64,000 nt of DNA from Thalassomonas actiniarum (lineage in GTDB: Bacteria > Pseudomonadota > Gammaproteobacteria > Enterobacterales > Alteromonadaceae): positions 868,001-932,000 of the forward strand of contig NZ_CP059736.1 in assembly GCF_000948975.2 (NCBI RefSeq). The letters are read 5' to 3'. The notes beneath the pieces are model-generated. The model was given only the letters and a program-made list of their open reading frames with translations. It made no database searches and had not been told where the DNA came from. Positions 9,101-16,353 of this stretch are shown piece after piece (within the stretch, counting starts at the first letter, position 1; every line of letters starts with the position of its first letter). The translations under genes and the position numbers were made by a program.

Positions 9101-11066
9101 CAACACTTATCATATCAGGGAAAACTATCCCGAAATCATGCTGCTTGAAGTGAGCTCAACCCATAAGGCGCTGCTGGCGGTATCAGAAGGGCGTGCCGAC
9201 GGTCATGTTGCCAATGAATTAGTGGCCAGCTATTTTATCCAGAAAAGTTTCATCACCAATTTGCAAACCTTACCGGTAATTGACGCAGAGCTATTCGGCA
9301 ATGCCTCGCTGTCGATGGCAGTACATGAAAACAGCCGCGTTTTAGGCAACATTATTAATAAAACTTTATTGGCGATACCGGAAGAGCAATTAATTGCCCT
9401 GAGAAAAAAATGGTTTGGTCAGCTAAGCGGCGCCAGTAAGAACATTATCACCACTTCAAGGCAACAAAAGGCCTGGCTGGTGAGCCATGATCAGCAAACC
9501 TTATATTTACCCGAATTGGGCTTACCGCTAAGCCATAAAACCAAGCAGGGCTATCAGGGGATAGTCCCGGACTTTGTCAATTATTTCAAACAACAACTTG
9601 CCGTTAACTGGCATGAGTTTGATGAAGATGAAAACACCGGCCAGGAAAACCCCGCCCTGGGCAGCGATATTACCATTGCCCACAGCCAGGAAGCAGCAAT
9701 CATGGCTGACTTTTTGTTCTCCGAGCCCATTACCAGCATGCCTGTAGTAGCCGTAAGCGGTAACCCCCAGTTTATTTATGTGGCAGACTTAAATAAACTC
9801 GATAGCAAAACCACAGGCATAGTGCAGGGGGCCAGCTATCGGCAGCAAATTGAAATAAGTTATCCCGAGCTTAATTTAGTACCGTTCGAGTCGATGTCGG
9901 CCGCGGTGCTGGCGGTGAACCGGGGAGATGTCGATTTGCTATTGTGCCCGCTGGCGCACTGCACTTATATCATGAACGAGTTAGGCGCCAATCAGCTGCG
10001 TATCATTAATCAAACCGAGATCAAAGATCAACTGCACTTTGCCGTCAGGGCAGACTGGCCTGAGCTGGTAGAGATCATCAACAATGTGTTAGCCAATATG
10101 CCGCCGCAGTTAAAAAATAGTATTTACCAGCGCTGGAGCAGCCGGGAAGATGTCATCATTAAAGTCGATTATTCACTTCTCTGGTATTTATTGACGGTCG
10201 CGCTGGTGATCATTGGTGTTGTGGTGGTATGGAATCGAAAAATTACCAACTATGCGCAGAAAATTGCCAAAGCCCACCAAGAACTTAAAAATACCCAACA
10301 GCAATTAGTGCAATCAGAAAAAATGGCTTCTTTAGGCACCTTATCTTCCGGGGTCGCCCATGAAATCAATAATCCAACCAGTTTCACCTATGCCTCGGTT
10401 TATATGATGAAAGATGAAATTAAGGAAATCAAAACCTTCCTGACCGAACTTGCCGGCGGTGAAAAAGCCGACCCGAAAGTGATACAAGCTTTCGATGAAA
10501 AGTTTGCCAAGTTGATAGAGTTGACAGAAACAGCCACCGAGGGGACAAAACGCATCAAAACCATAGTGAATAACCTGCGCACCTTTACCCGCCTCGACAG
10601 TGCCGAGCACCAAACCACCACCATCACCGAATTAATTGCCACAACGGTAAATTTAGTACGCACCCAGTATGATGACATTGAAATTACCACACAGTTTAAC
10701 GCCGAGCCATTAGTAAACTGTTATCCATCGAAACTGGCGCAAGTGTTTATGAACCTGACCGTTAATGCCTGCCAGGCCATTGAAACCCAAAAGCAGCAGA
10801 CACCGCTAAAAGGTGTGGTGAGTATCACCACCAGAGAAGAACAGCAAAAACTGCTGATTTGCTTTAGCGATAACGGCTGCGGCATGGATGAAAAAACTCA
10901 GCAGCGCATTTTCGAACCGTTTTTTACCACCAAAGATGTCGGCAGCGGCACCGGACTGGGAATGTCTATTTCTTTTGGCATTATCGAAGAGCATCAGGGA
11001 CATTTTGAAATAGACTCAACCCCGGGGCAGGGCACCAGGATCACCATTTTTTTACCCTTGCCCTAG
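6135..11066 (+). CDS. Giant multi-sensor histidine kinase with NMT1-like and tandem SBP_bac_3-like periplasmic domains
   Basis: About 1643 residues from the ATG at 6135 (an upstream GTG at 6132 adds one codon). After a basic N-terminus and one hydrophobic segment (about 22-38) comes an NMT1/THI5-like solute-binding domain (about 45-330; FWQHQFEFAGFYAAVDQGYF). Three domains resembling SBP_bac_3 amino acid receptors follow (about 375-605, 620-855, 870-1105), two of which start with the repeated pattern YPPFNFTSGGKALGYSID or FPPYNFVSQGKPVGYSID. A fourth, more diverged copy spans about 1110-1345. A transmembrane helix at about 1352-1372 connects to a HisKA/HATPase kinase: H-box GVAHEINNP with H1409, N-box FMNLTVNACQAI, G1 DNGCGMD, and FEPFFTTKDVGSGTGLGMS. 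No receiver or HPt follows, so it resembles BvgS/EvgS sensors stripped of their phosphorelay, and no response regulator lies adjacent. Ligands are unknown. Confidence 0.85.
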   Translation: MKFTLDIIKMAIVKKLCNLVKQNILFIILLLNTLVVPVQGKELTKVTLDLFWQHQFEFAGFYAAVDQGYFRQAGIEVSFNELSSHDDTLQRVLSGEAQFGIAGIELLEGYHNGKEVKLLASYFRRSPLMLITQPEITSLKQLSGKAVLGAKKSWHFGGIREMLKFHRVKPDSLTAKQAENHFDAFKNKEAVAMIAFISNEPYELNRLKIPYRIYDPNQYANITLDFNLFTSSQFARLNPELVIKFTEAVNLGWHYALSHREEIVDLIIQRYNSQHKTKAALQFEADETSKLIMRDLYDIGSIDHSQLAMISEQLLANDLVDKLHNIDGLLINSEPAIATDPPDSQSRLQSDSSSHSAHLALWSQLSTEEKQFLKAHPRLKVQSEKNFPPYNFVSQGKPVGYSIDYLTLLEDIIKIKFDYVSGFSWTEYLEMLQNNKLDLMVNIAATPKRKKFASFSPPIVQTLSSIIVKQAQVKQLNSLEQFSGKKVAVIKNFLMEEMLQLFYPDIKLLPVDTTLEGLTLVANDVVDGYVGNIGVNNFFITQYHLPHLVPVVIIDNPHFQTVAHRIATNRNNHLLTSIINKAVRLVPEADILPISQKWFGSSTHIEFGNVLELTDKELAYLRKHPVMTVQNESNYPPFNFTSGGKALGYSIDFIKLIASKLGIKAEFIQKKHWHEYIEMLKNKELDVMANIIDNEARREFAIFTTPYIDSRHLLVSRKGELNHISRLSALAKKRIAIVSGFAISERIQQNLPGATFIELPDTQKALEAVADGHADVMIEMGAVVNYLIEKSFLANLEVTTVPATPNETVFQATPLSMATHKDNPLLLGLLQKAIDAISETELIHLRKAWIGVSKPAMVQVPLTAQERLYLKHKNTWKVMSKDLPPVSFINNNINQGFSIDLMNIIGKLLNIKLEFSQGQGPAKLKQLMNKEVDILLNVVNTGKGPKVARFTQPYIEARDVFIIKTNQRQIEARLGSFNGKTLAVIKGDANTYHIRENYPEIMLLEVSSTHKALLAVSEGRADGHVANELVASYFIQKSFITNLQTLPVIDAELFGNASLSMAVHENSRVLGNIINKTLLAIPEEQLIALRKKWFGQLSGASKNIITTSRQQKAWLVSHDQQTLYLPELGLPLSHKTKQGYQGIVPDFVNYFKQQLAVNWHEFDEDENTGQENPALGSDITIAHSQEAAIMADFLFSEPITSMPVVAVSGNPQFIYVADLNKLDSKTTGIVQGASYRQQIEISYPELNLVPFESMSAAVLAVNRGDVDLLLCPLAHCTYIMNELGANQLRIINQTEIKDQLHFAVRADWPELVEIINNVLANMPPQLKNSIYQRWSSREDVIIKVDYSLLWYLLTVALVIIGVVVVWNRKITNYAQKIAKAHQELKNTQQQLVQSEKMASLGTLSSGVAHEINNPTSFTYASVYMMKDEIKEIKTFLTELAGGEKADPKVIQAFDEKFAKLIELTETATEGTKRIKTIVNNLRTFTRLDSAEHQTTTITELIATTVNLVRTQYDDIEITTQFNAEPLVNCYPSKLAQVFMNLTVNACQAIETQKQQTPLKGVVSITTREEQQKLLICFSDNGCGMDEKTQQRIFEPFFTTKDVGSGTGLGMSISFGIIEEHQGHFEIDSTPGQGTRITIFLPLP

Positions 11067-11210
11067 ATAAGATATTGATAAATATCAAAAGTAAACCAGC
11101 TGACGGTTGACATATTATGTCTTAAGGCATACCCTATCCGCGATATAATTTCTCAAGCTGTGGTTATATTTTAACAAAATTTTTTAAGATTCATTGGATA
11201 GGAAGCAAGC

Positions 11211-11948
11211 ATGAAAATAAGAAATATTGCGCTACTGGTGCTGTTATCAGGCGCGGCAACATCGGCGTTAGCAAGTGCACCACATTGGGAATATAAGGGA
11301 AAGCACGGGGCAGAGCATTGGGGAGATTTAACCTCAGATTTTTCCACCTGCAAAAACGGTGTCAATCAGTCGCCGATCGATATTTCATCCACCATAGATG
11401 CCATGCTGCCTGAGCTCGATATCAACTATGGCGCCAGTAAAGTTTCTCTGGTGAACAACGGCCATACCATACAAGCCAATATTGCCGGGAAAAATACCTT
11501 TAAAAATGACGCCGGTCAGTTTGACTTAAAGCAATTCCACTTCCACTCTCCCAGTGAAAATACCATCAACGGCAAGTCATATCCGCTGGAGATGCACTTT
11601 GTCCATGCAGATCCCTCCGGCAACCTGGCGGTGATCGGGGTAATGTTCGAACAGGGCAATGAAAACCAGGCGCTGTCAGGGCTGTGGCAGAGGATGCCGG
11701 CAGAGAAAAACACACCAGTACCGTTAGCAACCCGTTTTGAAAGCACAGAATTACTGCCTGAAAATAAAGACTATTTCCGTTTTAACGGTTCATTGACGAC
11801 ACCGCCATGCTCTGAAGGTGTGCGCTGGTTTGTGATGCAAGAACCATTGCAGGCCTCACATGGGCAAATCGAAAAATTCAGAAAGATGATGCCGGGGGAC
11901 ACTAACCGTCCGCTGCAATCAGTGAATGCACGCGTGGTATTAAGATAG
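11211..11948 (+). CDS. cah: Periplasmic alpha-carbonic anhydrase
   Basis: A 245-residue protein with a cleavable signal peptide (cleavage probably near ALASA at 20-24) followed by HWEYKGKHGAEHWG, the usual start of bacterial alpha-class enzymes. NQSPIDI and the zinc-binding region QFHFHSPSEN (H110, H112) and EMHFVH (H129) are intact, as is the later GSLTTPPCSEGVRWFVM signature. It should hydrate CO2 to bicarbonate in the periplasm. Family enzymes often have a disulfide, here probably between the Cys of STCKNG and the Cys of TPPCSEG. It appears to be a stand-alone gene and has no link to the NRPS cluster that starts about 1.8 kb downstream. Confidence 0.93.
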   Translation: MKIRNIALLVLLSGAATSALASAPHWEYKGKHGAEHWGDLTSDFSTCKNGVNQSPIDISSTIDAMLPELDINYGASKVSLVNNGHTIQANIAGKNTFKNDAGQFDLKQFHFHSPSENTINGKSYPLEMHFVHADPSGNLAVIGVMFEQGNENQALSGLWQRMPAEKNTPVPLATRFESTELLPENKDYFRFNGSLTTPPCSEGVRWFVMQEPLQASHGQIEKFRKMMPGDTNRPLQSVNARVVLR

Positions 11949-12074
11949 TTTTATCCGGCATAGATACTCACTTATAGCAGATTTCTGATGATAAGTGAGA
12001 TCCCGCAAAAGTTGCGGCAGTAAATATGATCTGTTTGCTGCCGCCATAATCTCGGGAAATATTTTAAAAAATCT

Positions 12075-13200
12075 AATGCTCGCGGGTGGCTTTTGTGCCC
12101 TTAGATCTGTCTTATCCGATATCTCAACCTGACTATATGATAGAAGATGCCGGTATTGAGGTTATTTTATCCTATAAAGGGCCGCAGCATATATTTGAAC
12201 AAGTGGCGGTTATCGACTTGGATACTATTGACAGAGCTGTTGTTGAATATGCCCCTGCAATTTCGCCATATTCGCGTATGATCAGCCGCTTGCTTATATG
12301 ATTTATGTCTAGGCACCACAGCTAATCCTAAAGGTGTCATAATAAGTCACTGCAATATCAAAACTTCTATAAAGCAAGGGACGATAGTTTTTACAGCCAA
12401 GTCCTTCAGCCAGCTTCCTGGCTGGCGATAACCAAAATGTCGTTTGATATCTCCATCTTGGGGTTATTATGGACGCTTAGCCGTGTCGACCGGATAGTGA
12501 TCTACGGCAAAACCGATGAAGAAAAAGCTGGAGGTGGCCAAGCAAGTATTAGTGCTGAAAAAGCGCTTGATTTTAGCTTGTTCGATTTTACCGTCGATGC
12601 TCCCACCTTCTACAAAAAAACTTACTCGTTGACCTTTCCGCAAAAAATATACCAGTAAAAACAACTTTAAAACGGTTTGGATGCCGGAGCGTAATTTCCA
12701 TGCTGGCAGGGCTCTCCGACAAGCTTGAGTTAAGGGCTGTTAGTGTGGTTTTACCTTTGAATGATCCCATCCGAATTGTCGAGAAATGGTCCATGATGGA
12801 TAATTTTTCCAATGACCGGATTGGGTTGGCAGGCCTATGGCTTTGTTATAAAACAGAAAACCACCAGGCTTGTAAAGAAATGTTTACTAGTGGTGTCGAA
12901 GCCGTGGACCGGTTATCGCGGGGAAAAAACATCTCACGCGTGAATGATCAAGGCGCCGAAACGCAAATCAGTATCAGGCCACAGCCGGTGCAATCAGCTT
13001 TACCTGTGTGGATTACCGCCGCCTCCAATACCGACACTTTTGTGCAGCGGGTTAAATCGGTGCGAATCTGCTCACCCATATGCCGGGATAAAATACCCGT
13101 GAGTTAAAAGATAAAATCGGAGGTACTGGGAAGTGTGCAGTGAAAATGGCCATTTATGTCGTTAAAAAACAAGAAACGGATCAGAAACCTCAGATCACAG
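12075..13200 (+). pseudogene. Broken NRPS fragment: adenylation domain with inserted luciferase-like monooxygenase
   Basis: Several frames must be joined to read this. Pieces in order are: AFVPLDLSYPISQPDYMIEDAG (A2/A3 region, from 12086, preceded out of frame by MLAGG); GTTANPKGVIISHCNI (core A3, about 12312-12360); MSFDISILGLLWTLSR (core A4, from 12437). Next comes a flavin monooxygenase of the MupA/Atu3671 type, with LDFSLFDF (about 12570), VSVVLPLNDPIRIVEKWSMMDN (about 12735) and LPVWITAAS (about 13000), fading out near ANLLTHMPG. In intact assembly lines this monooxygenase is typically inserted in an adenylation domain. At least four frameshifts or stops and a missing 3' part show it is dead. 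Confidence 0.75.
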
Positions 13201-13210
13201 GAGGGCAAAG

Positions 13211-13624
13211 ATGAACAATCAGCATAACGAGGTGGACATGGATCAGATAGCCATCATCGGGCTTTCCGGACGCTTCCCGGGGCCGCCAATGTCGATGAAT
13301 TCTGGACTAATCTGGTTAACGGAGTCGAGTCTGTATCTCGTTTTAGCGATGAAGAACTGTTGGCCAGCGGCGTCAGCCCTGAAATATTTAATGATGAAAA
13401 CTTTGTCCGAGCGGCTTCGGTATTGGATGATGTTGAACGATTTGATGCCAATTTCTTTGAGCTTTCTCCCAAAAGAAACAAAGCACCGATCCCCAGCACC
13501 GGAGCTTACTGGAATGCACTTATGAAGCCATGGAAAATAACGGTTATGCTGTCAGTGATTATGATGCCAGCATAGGTATTTATGCCGGGGCATTAACCAG
13601 TTCATACGAGCTAATATTGCATTA
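13211..13624 (+). pseudogene. Truncated, frameshifted polyketide ketosynthase N-terminus
   Basis: A strong ribosome-binding site (AGGAGGG) precedes an ATG at 13211. The peptide opens with MDQIAIIGLSGRFPG, the hallmark start of modular PKS ketosynthases. A frameshift near 13275 moves reading to ANVDEFWTNLVNGVESVSRF and later VERFDANFFELSP. A second near 13475 leads to DPQHRSLLECTYEAMENNGY and GIYAGALTSSYELILH before a stop at 13622-13624. The alignment stops before the catalytic Cys region, so only about the first quarter of the domain remains. It was probably the next gene of the same lost NRPS/PKS system as the preceding remnant. Confidence 0.78.
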
Positions 13625-13749
13625 ATTTTTGTCTGCTGTAAGTTTGTAGTTAACAAAATTAACAAGTTTTGTTTATTTTGTTTGTTTAAATAAACATCTT
13701 GTTATCCAAAATTAAACATAATAGTATATTTATTCTTAGTATTATTTAT
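13625..13749 (+). promoter_or_regulatory. AT-rich leader of the NRPS cluster with inverted repeats
   Basis: This 125-bp stretch before the first cluster gene is far more AT-rich than the surrounding DNA. It contains GTTAA-5nt-TTAAC (13649-13663) and TGTTTA-AA-TAAACA (13683-13696), two short inverted repeats spaced about three helical turns apart, as well as several TTGTTT runs. I infer that it holds the operon promoter and possibly operator sites. No -35/-10 pair is convincing enough to call. Confidence 0.4.
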
Positions 13750-15066
13750 ATGAATGGATATCCCATGGACGCGGTATATAAAAAAATAAAAAATGAAATA
13801 GCGTATGCCCATAGTAAAACTGGTTTTTTTAGAAAGCATCTTGAGCAGGCGGGTCTAACCCTCAACGACATTTCAGAGCCTAGTGATTTACTCAAAATCC
13901 CACCTACTGTTAAGCGGAATTACCGCCAAGGTTTTCCAGCCGCTGTTATTGCTTCCGGCTACAATCTAAAAAGTCCCTATGTAATGCGTTTTCAAAGCTC
14001 GGGAACGGAAGGGGATAGATTGGTTAGTGTTGTTTTGTCTTATGATCTTGCAAGGCGTCAGGCCAGTTGTATCTCTGTCAACCCAACATTTTCATCACTG
14101 TGGCGGCCAGGTTTGAAATTGCGTACCTGCAGATTCGCTGCTCCAAACTGTTCAGATGTAGAGTGTGCTAATCCAAACAGTACCATGGAAAGTCGAATGT
14201 TAGCCGATGGTACATTAGTGTTGCCTGTCTACCATGATCTGTTAACTACACCAGAACATATGGTTAATAGAGCTTTGGATGAAATAGAAGAGTACGATCC
14301 ACATTTGCTATTTGTTGACCCTACCCATTTTGCATTTTTAATCAGAGCGATGAAAAAGGCAGGACGAGTTCCTCATAAAACGGATGGCTTTTGTATTATT
14401 TCTGCTTACACACTCTGTACACAAGTAGCCCGCCGTCAAATTAAGGAATGTTTTGGTGACAAGGTTGCATTTGCAGATATGCTTGGTATGTCAGAACTCG
14501 GATACATAGGTTTTGAATGTCTCGCCGGGCAGCAGCACATTAATGTTAAAGACTACCACATTGAGTTTATTCGAGATGGTCGCCCAGCCAAGCCTGGTGA
14601 GTTGGCGGAGATGCTTATTACGACTATCGGTGATCGCTTGTCTCCCCATATTCGCTATGCCACTGGCGATCTTTATCGCTTAAGTGCTGAAAAATGTTCA
14701 TGTGGCGACCCTGCGCCAGTGGTACGCCATGAAGGTCGAGTTAAAAATGTGCTCTGGCTACATGACGGTACGTTAGTGACACCGAAAGAGTTGGACGAAC
14801 TGATCGGGCCTGCAGCCTGGATAGACATGTATCAAATGAATCAAACAGATGATGATCAGTTTACTTTTCAATACATGGGTAATGAAGCCTGGACTCAACA
14901 GCTTGAAAATGAGCTGCTCGAAAAGCTAAAAGAAACTTTAAAAACAAAAAATATCAATTGCTCCACTACCAACTATTTACCCGCCGATCGGGGAGGTAAA
15001 TTTATGTCTTGTGTTTCAAGTGTTGCAATGAGAGCAGATAAAAGGAGTTTAATATCATGGGTTTAG
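13750..15066 (+). CDS. PaaK-like adenylate-forming enzyme (phenylacetate-CoA ligase family)
   Basis: A 438-residue ANL-superfamily protein when started at the ATG at 13750; a second ATG at 13765 is also possible, and an upstream TTG (13699) is unlikely. The phosphate-binding loop is QSSGTEGD (Gly-rich, about residues 82-89). GMSELGYIGFEC matches the mid-protein adenylate-binding region, and IRYATGDLYRL (about 300) is the conserved hinge aspartate motif. The Cys-rich CSCGD at about 317 is typical of PaaK relatives. It should activate a carboxylate as an acyl-AMP, with CoA, a carrier protein or a sulfur donor as acceptor. Its stop overlaps the cysteine desulfurase start by 10 bp, so the two are translationally coupled and probably act together. 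Substrate unknown. Confidence 0.75.
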   Translation: MNGYPMDAVYKKIKNEIAYAHSKTGFFRKHLEQAGLTLNDISEPSDLLKIPPTVKRNYRQGFPAAVIASGYNLKSPYVMRFQSSGTEGDRLVSVVLSYDLARRQASCISVNPTFSSLWRPGLKLRTCRFAAPNCSDVECANPNSTMESRMLADGTLVLPVYHDLLTTPEHMVNRALDEIEEYDPHLLFVDPTHFAFLIRAMKKAGRVPHKTDGFCIISAYTLCTQVARRQIKECFGDKVAFADMLGMSELGYIGFECLAGQQHINVKDYHIEFIRDGRPAKPGELAEMLITTIGDRLSPHIRYATGDLYRLSAEKCSCGDPAPVVRHEGRVKNVLWLHDGTLVTPKELDELIGPAAWIDMYQMNQTDDDQFTFQYMGNEAWTQQLENELLEKLKETLKTKNINCSTTNYLPADRGGKFMSCVSSVAMRADKRSLISWV

Positions 15067-16271
15067 AAAATTGCCAAGCAGATTTCCCGGTTCTGGAACG
15101 CCTTATAGATGGGCAACGCGTCACTTACTTAGATAGTGCAGCGACATCTCTAAAGCCTCGCTCCGTTATCGACGCAATGTCAAATTTTTATTCGCAAAAT
15201 GGCGTCAATATTCATAGAGGTAAATATTATCTTTCAGAAGAAGCCTCTGACTCCTACGAGCGGGTAAGATACTCTATAGCTCAATATTTAGGAGCATACG
15301 GAAATGAAATTGTTTTCACTAAAGGAACTACTGAATCATTAAACCTGGTGGCCTATGGCCTGGGTTTGCAGCAAGATGATATCGTTGTCGGTTTCCTTGA
15401 TTCTCATCATGCTCAACTACTGCCATGGCGAAGAGCTGCAAACTTAAAATTGGTCAACCTTAATAGTGACGGGGGGATTGACCTTGATCATTACCATGAA
15501 CTACTTAAGTTAAAGCCCAAAGTGGTTGTGCTCACGCATTGCTCAAATGTGAGTGGAAATATTGCCCCCATTGAAGAGATGACCATTGCGGCAAAAGAGG
15601 CCTGTGATGCAATTGTGGTGGTGGATGCCGCTCAATCAATGCCTCACCCGCATCTGCGCATTGATGTTTCTAAAATAGACGTTGATTTTGTTGCTTTTTC
15701 TGCCCACAAAATGTTAGGTCCAACGGGCGTGGGCTGTTTGTATGGCAAAAGCTCCCGGCTCAATGAATTACGCCCGCTGATGCTTGGTGGAGGCATGGTG
15801 GACTGGGTCGATACGGAAGGTTCCCAAGAGCGAAAAATCCCGCACCGCTTCGAAGCTGGAACACCGGCAATTGCCTCTACTTTGGGCTTCGGTGAGGCCA
15901 TCAATTACCTTAAGCGGTTCGGTGAAAAAAAGTCGCTGGAGCATACCGAAGAATTGACTGAGGCCATTATTAAAGGGGCCATGGAGAGAGATTACATTCA
16001 GTTATTAGGTACAAAAAGTACAGAAAACCGCTGTGCTATAGGCAGCCTTAGAATTAAAAATTGTGATGACCTGTCTGATATCGCCAGATCTTTGAGTGAT
16101 TCTTACGGCATTATGTGTCGAACTGGGCATATGTGTGCTCAGCCTATTGTGGATGAGCAGATGGGCGACGAGGTATTGCGAATCTCTGCTTACATTTACA
16201 ACACTACCGAAGAGATCGAAAGATTCTATCAGTCACTGGATGAATTGGTTTCTTTTCTCGGACTCGTATAA
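15057..16271 (+). CDS. SufS/CsdA-like cysteine desulfurase (class V PLP enzyme)
   Basis: A 404-residue group II cysteine desulfurase. It contains GTTESLN near residue 97 and VVDAAQSMPH, with the PLP-pairing Asp. The Schiff-base lysine is in FSAHKMLGPTGVGCLYGK (K218), and the active-site cysteine is in CRTGHMCAQP (C360), matching the SufS RTGHHCAxP motif, so it should be able to take sulfur from cysteine as a persulfide. No SufE, SufBCD or IscU gene is near, which argues against a housekeeping Fe-S role. A clear AAAGGAG site lies before its ATG, inside the upstream gene. Coupled to the PaaK-like ligase, it may supply sulfur to an activated carboxylate or to the peptide. A C-S lyase or aminotransferase-like activity cannot be excluded. 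Confidence 0.87.
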   Translation: MGLENCQADFPVLERLIDGQRVTYLDSAATSLKPRSVIDAMSNFYSQNGVNIHRGKYYLSEEASDSYERVRYSIAQYLGAYGNEIVFTKGTTESLNLVAYGLGLQQDDIVVGFLDSHHAQLLPWRRAANLKLVNLNSDGGIDLDHYHELLKLKPKVVVLTHCSNVSGNIAPIEEMTIAAKEACDAIVVVDAAQSMPHPHLRIDVSKIDVDFVAFSAHKMLGPTGVGCLYGKSSRLNELRPLMLGGGMVDWVDTEGSQERKIPHRFEAGTPAIASTLGFGEAINYLKRFGEKKSLEHTEELTEAIIKGAMERDYIQLLGTKSTENRCAIGSLRIKNCDDLSDIARSLSDSYGIMCRTGHMCAQPIVDEQMGDEVLRISAYIYNTTEEIERFYQSLDELVSFLGLV

Positions 16272-16299
16272 CGGTACTTGGAATTTATTTGAGTTTGTC

Positions 16300-16321
16300 T
16301 CTCCTTCAAGATTGAAGGAGA
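16300..16321 (+). other. Intercistronic hairpin
   Basis: TCTCCTTCA (16300-16308) pairs perfectly with TGAAGGAGA (16313-16321) across a 4-nt loop, between the desulfurase and acylase genes. No T-run follows, so it is more likely an mRNA stabiliser or attenuating structure than a full terminator. Confidence 0.5.
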
Positions 16322-16353
16322 GTATACACAAGAGCATATAAGGAAAATAATAA

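Noticed and set aside
11107-11149. TTGACA at 11107 and TATAAT at 11144 as a promoter for the carbonic anhydrase gene
   Set aside because: The spacing is 31 bp, far from the usual 17, so they do not form one promoter; each alone is weak evidence.
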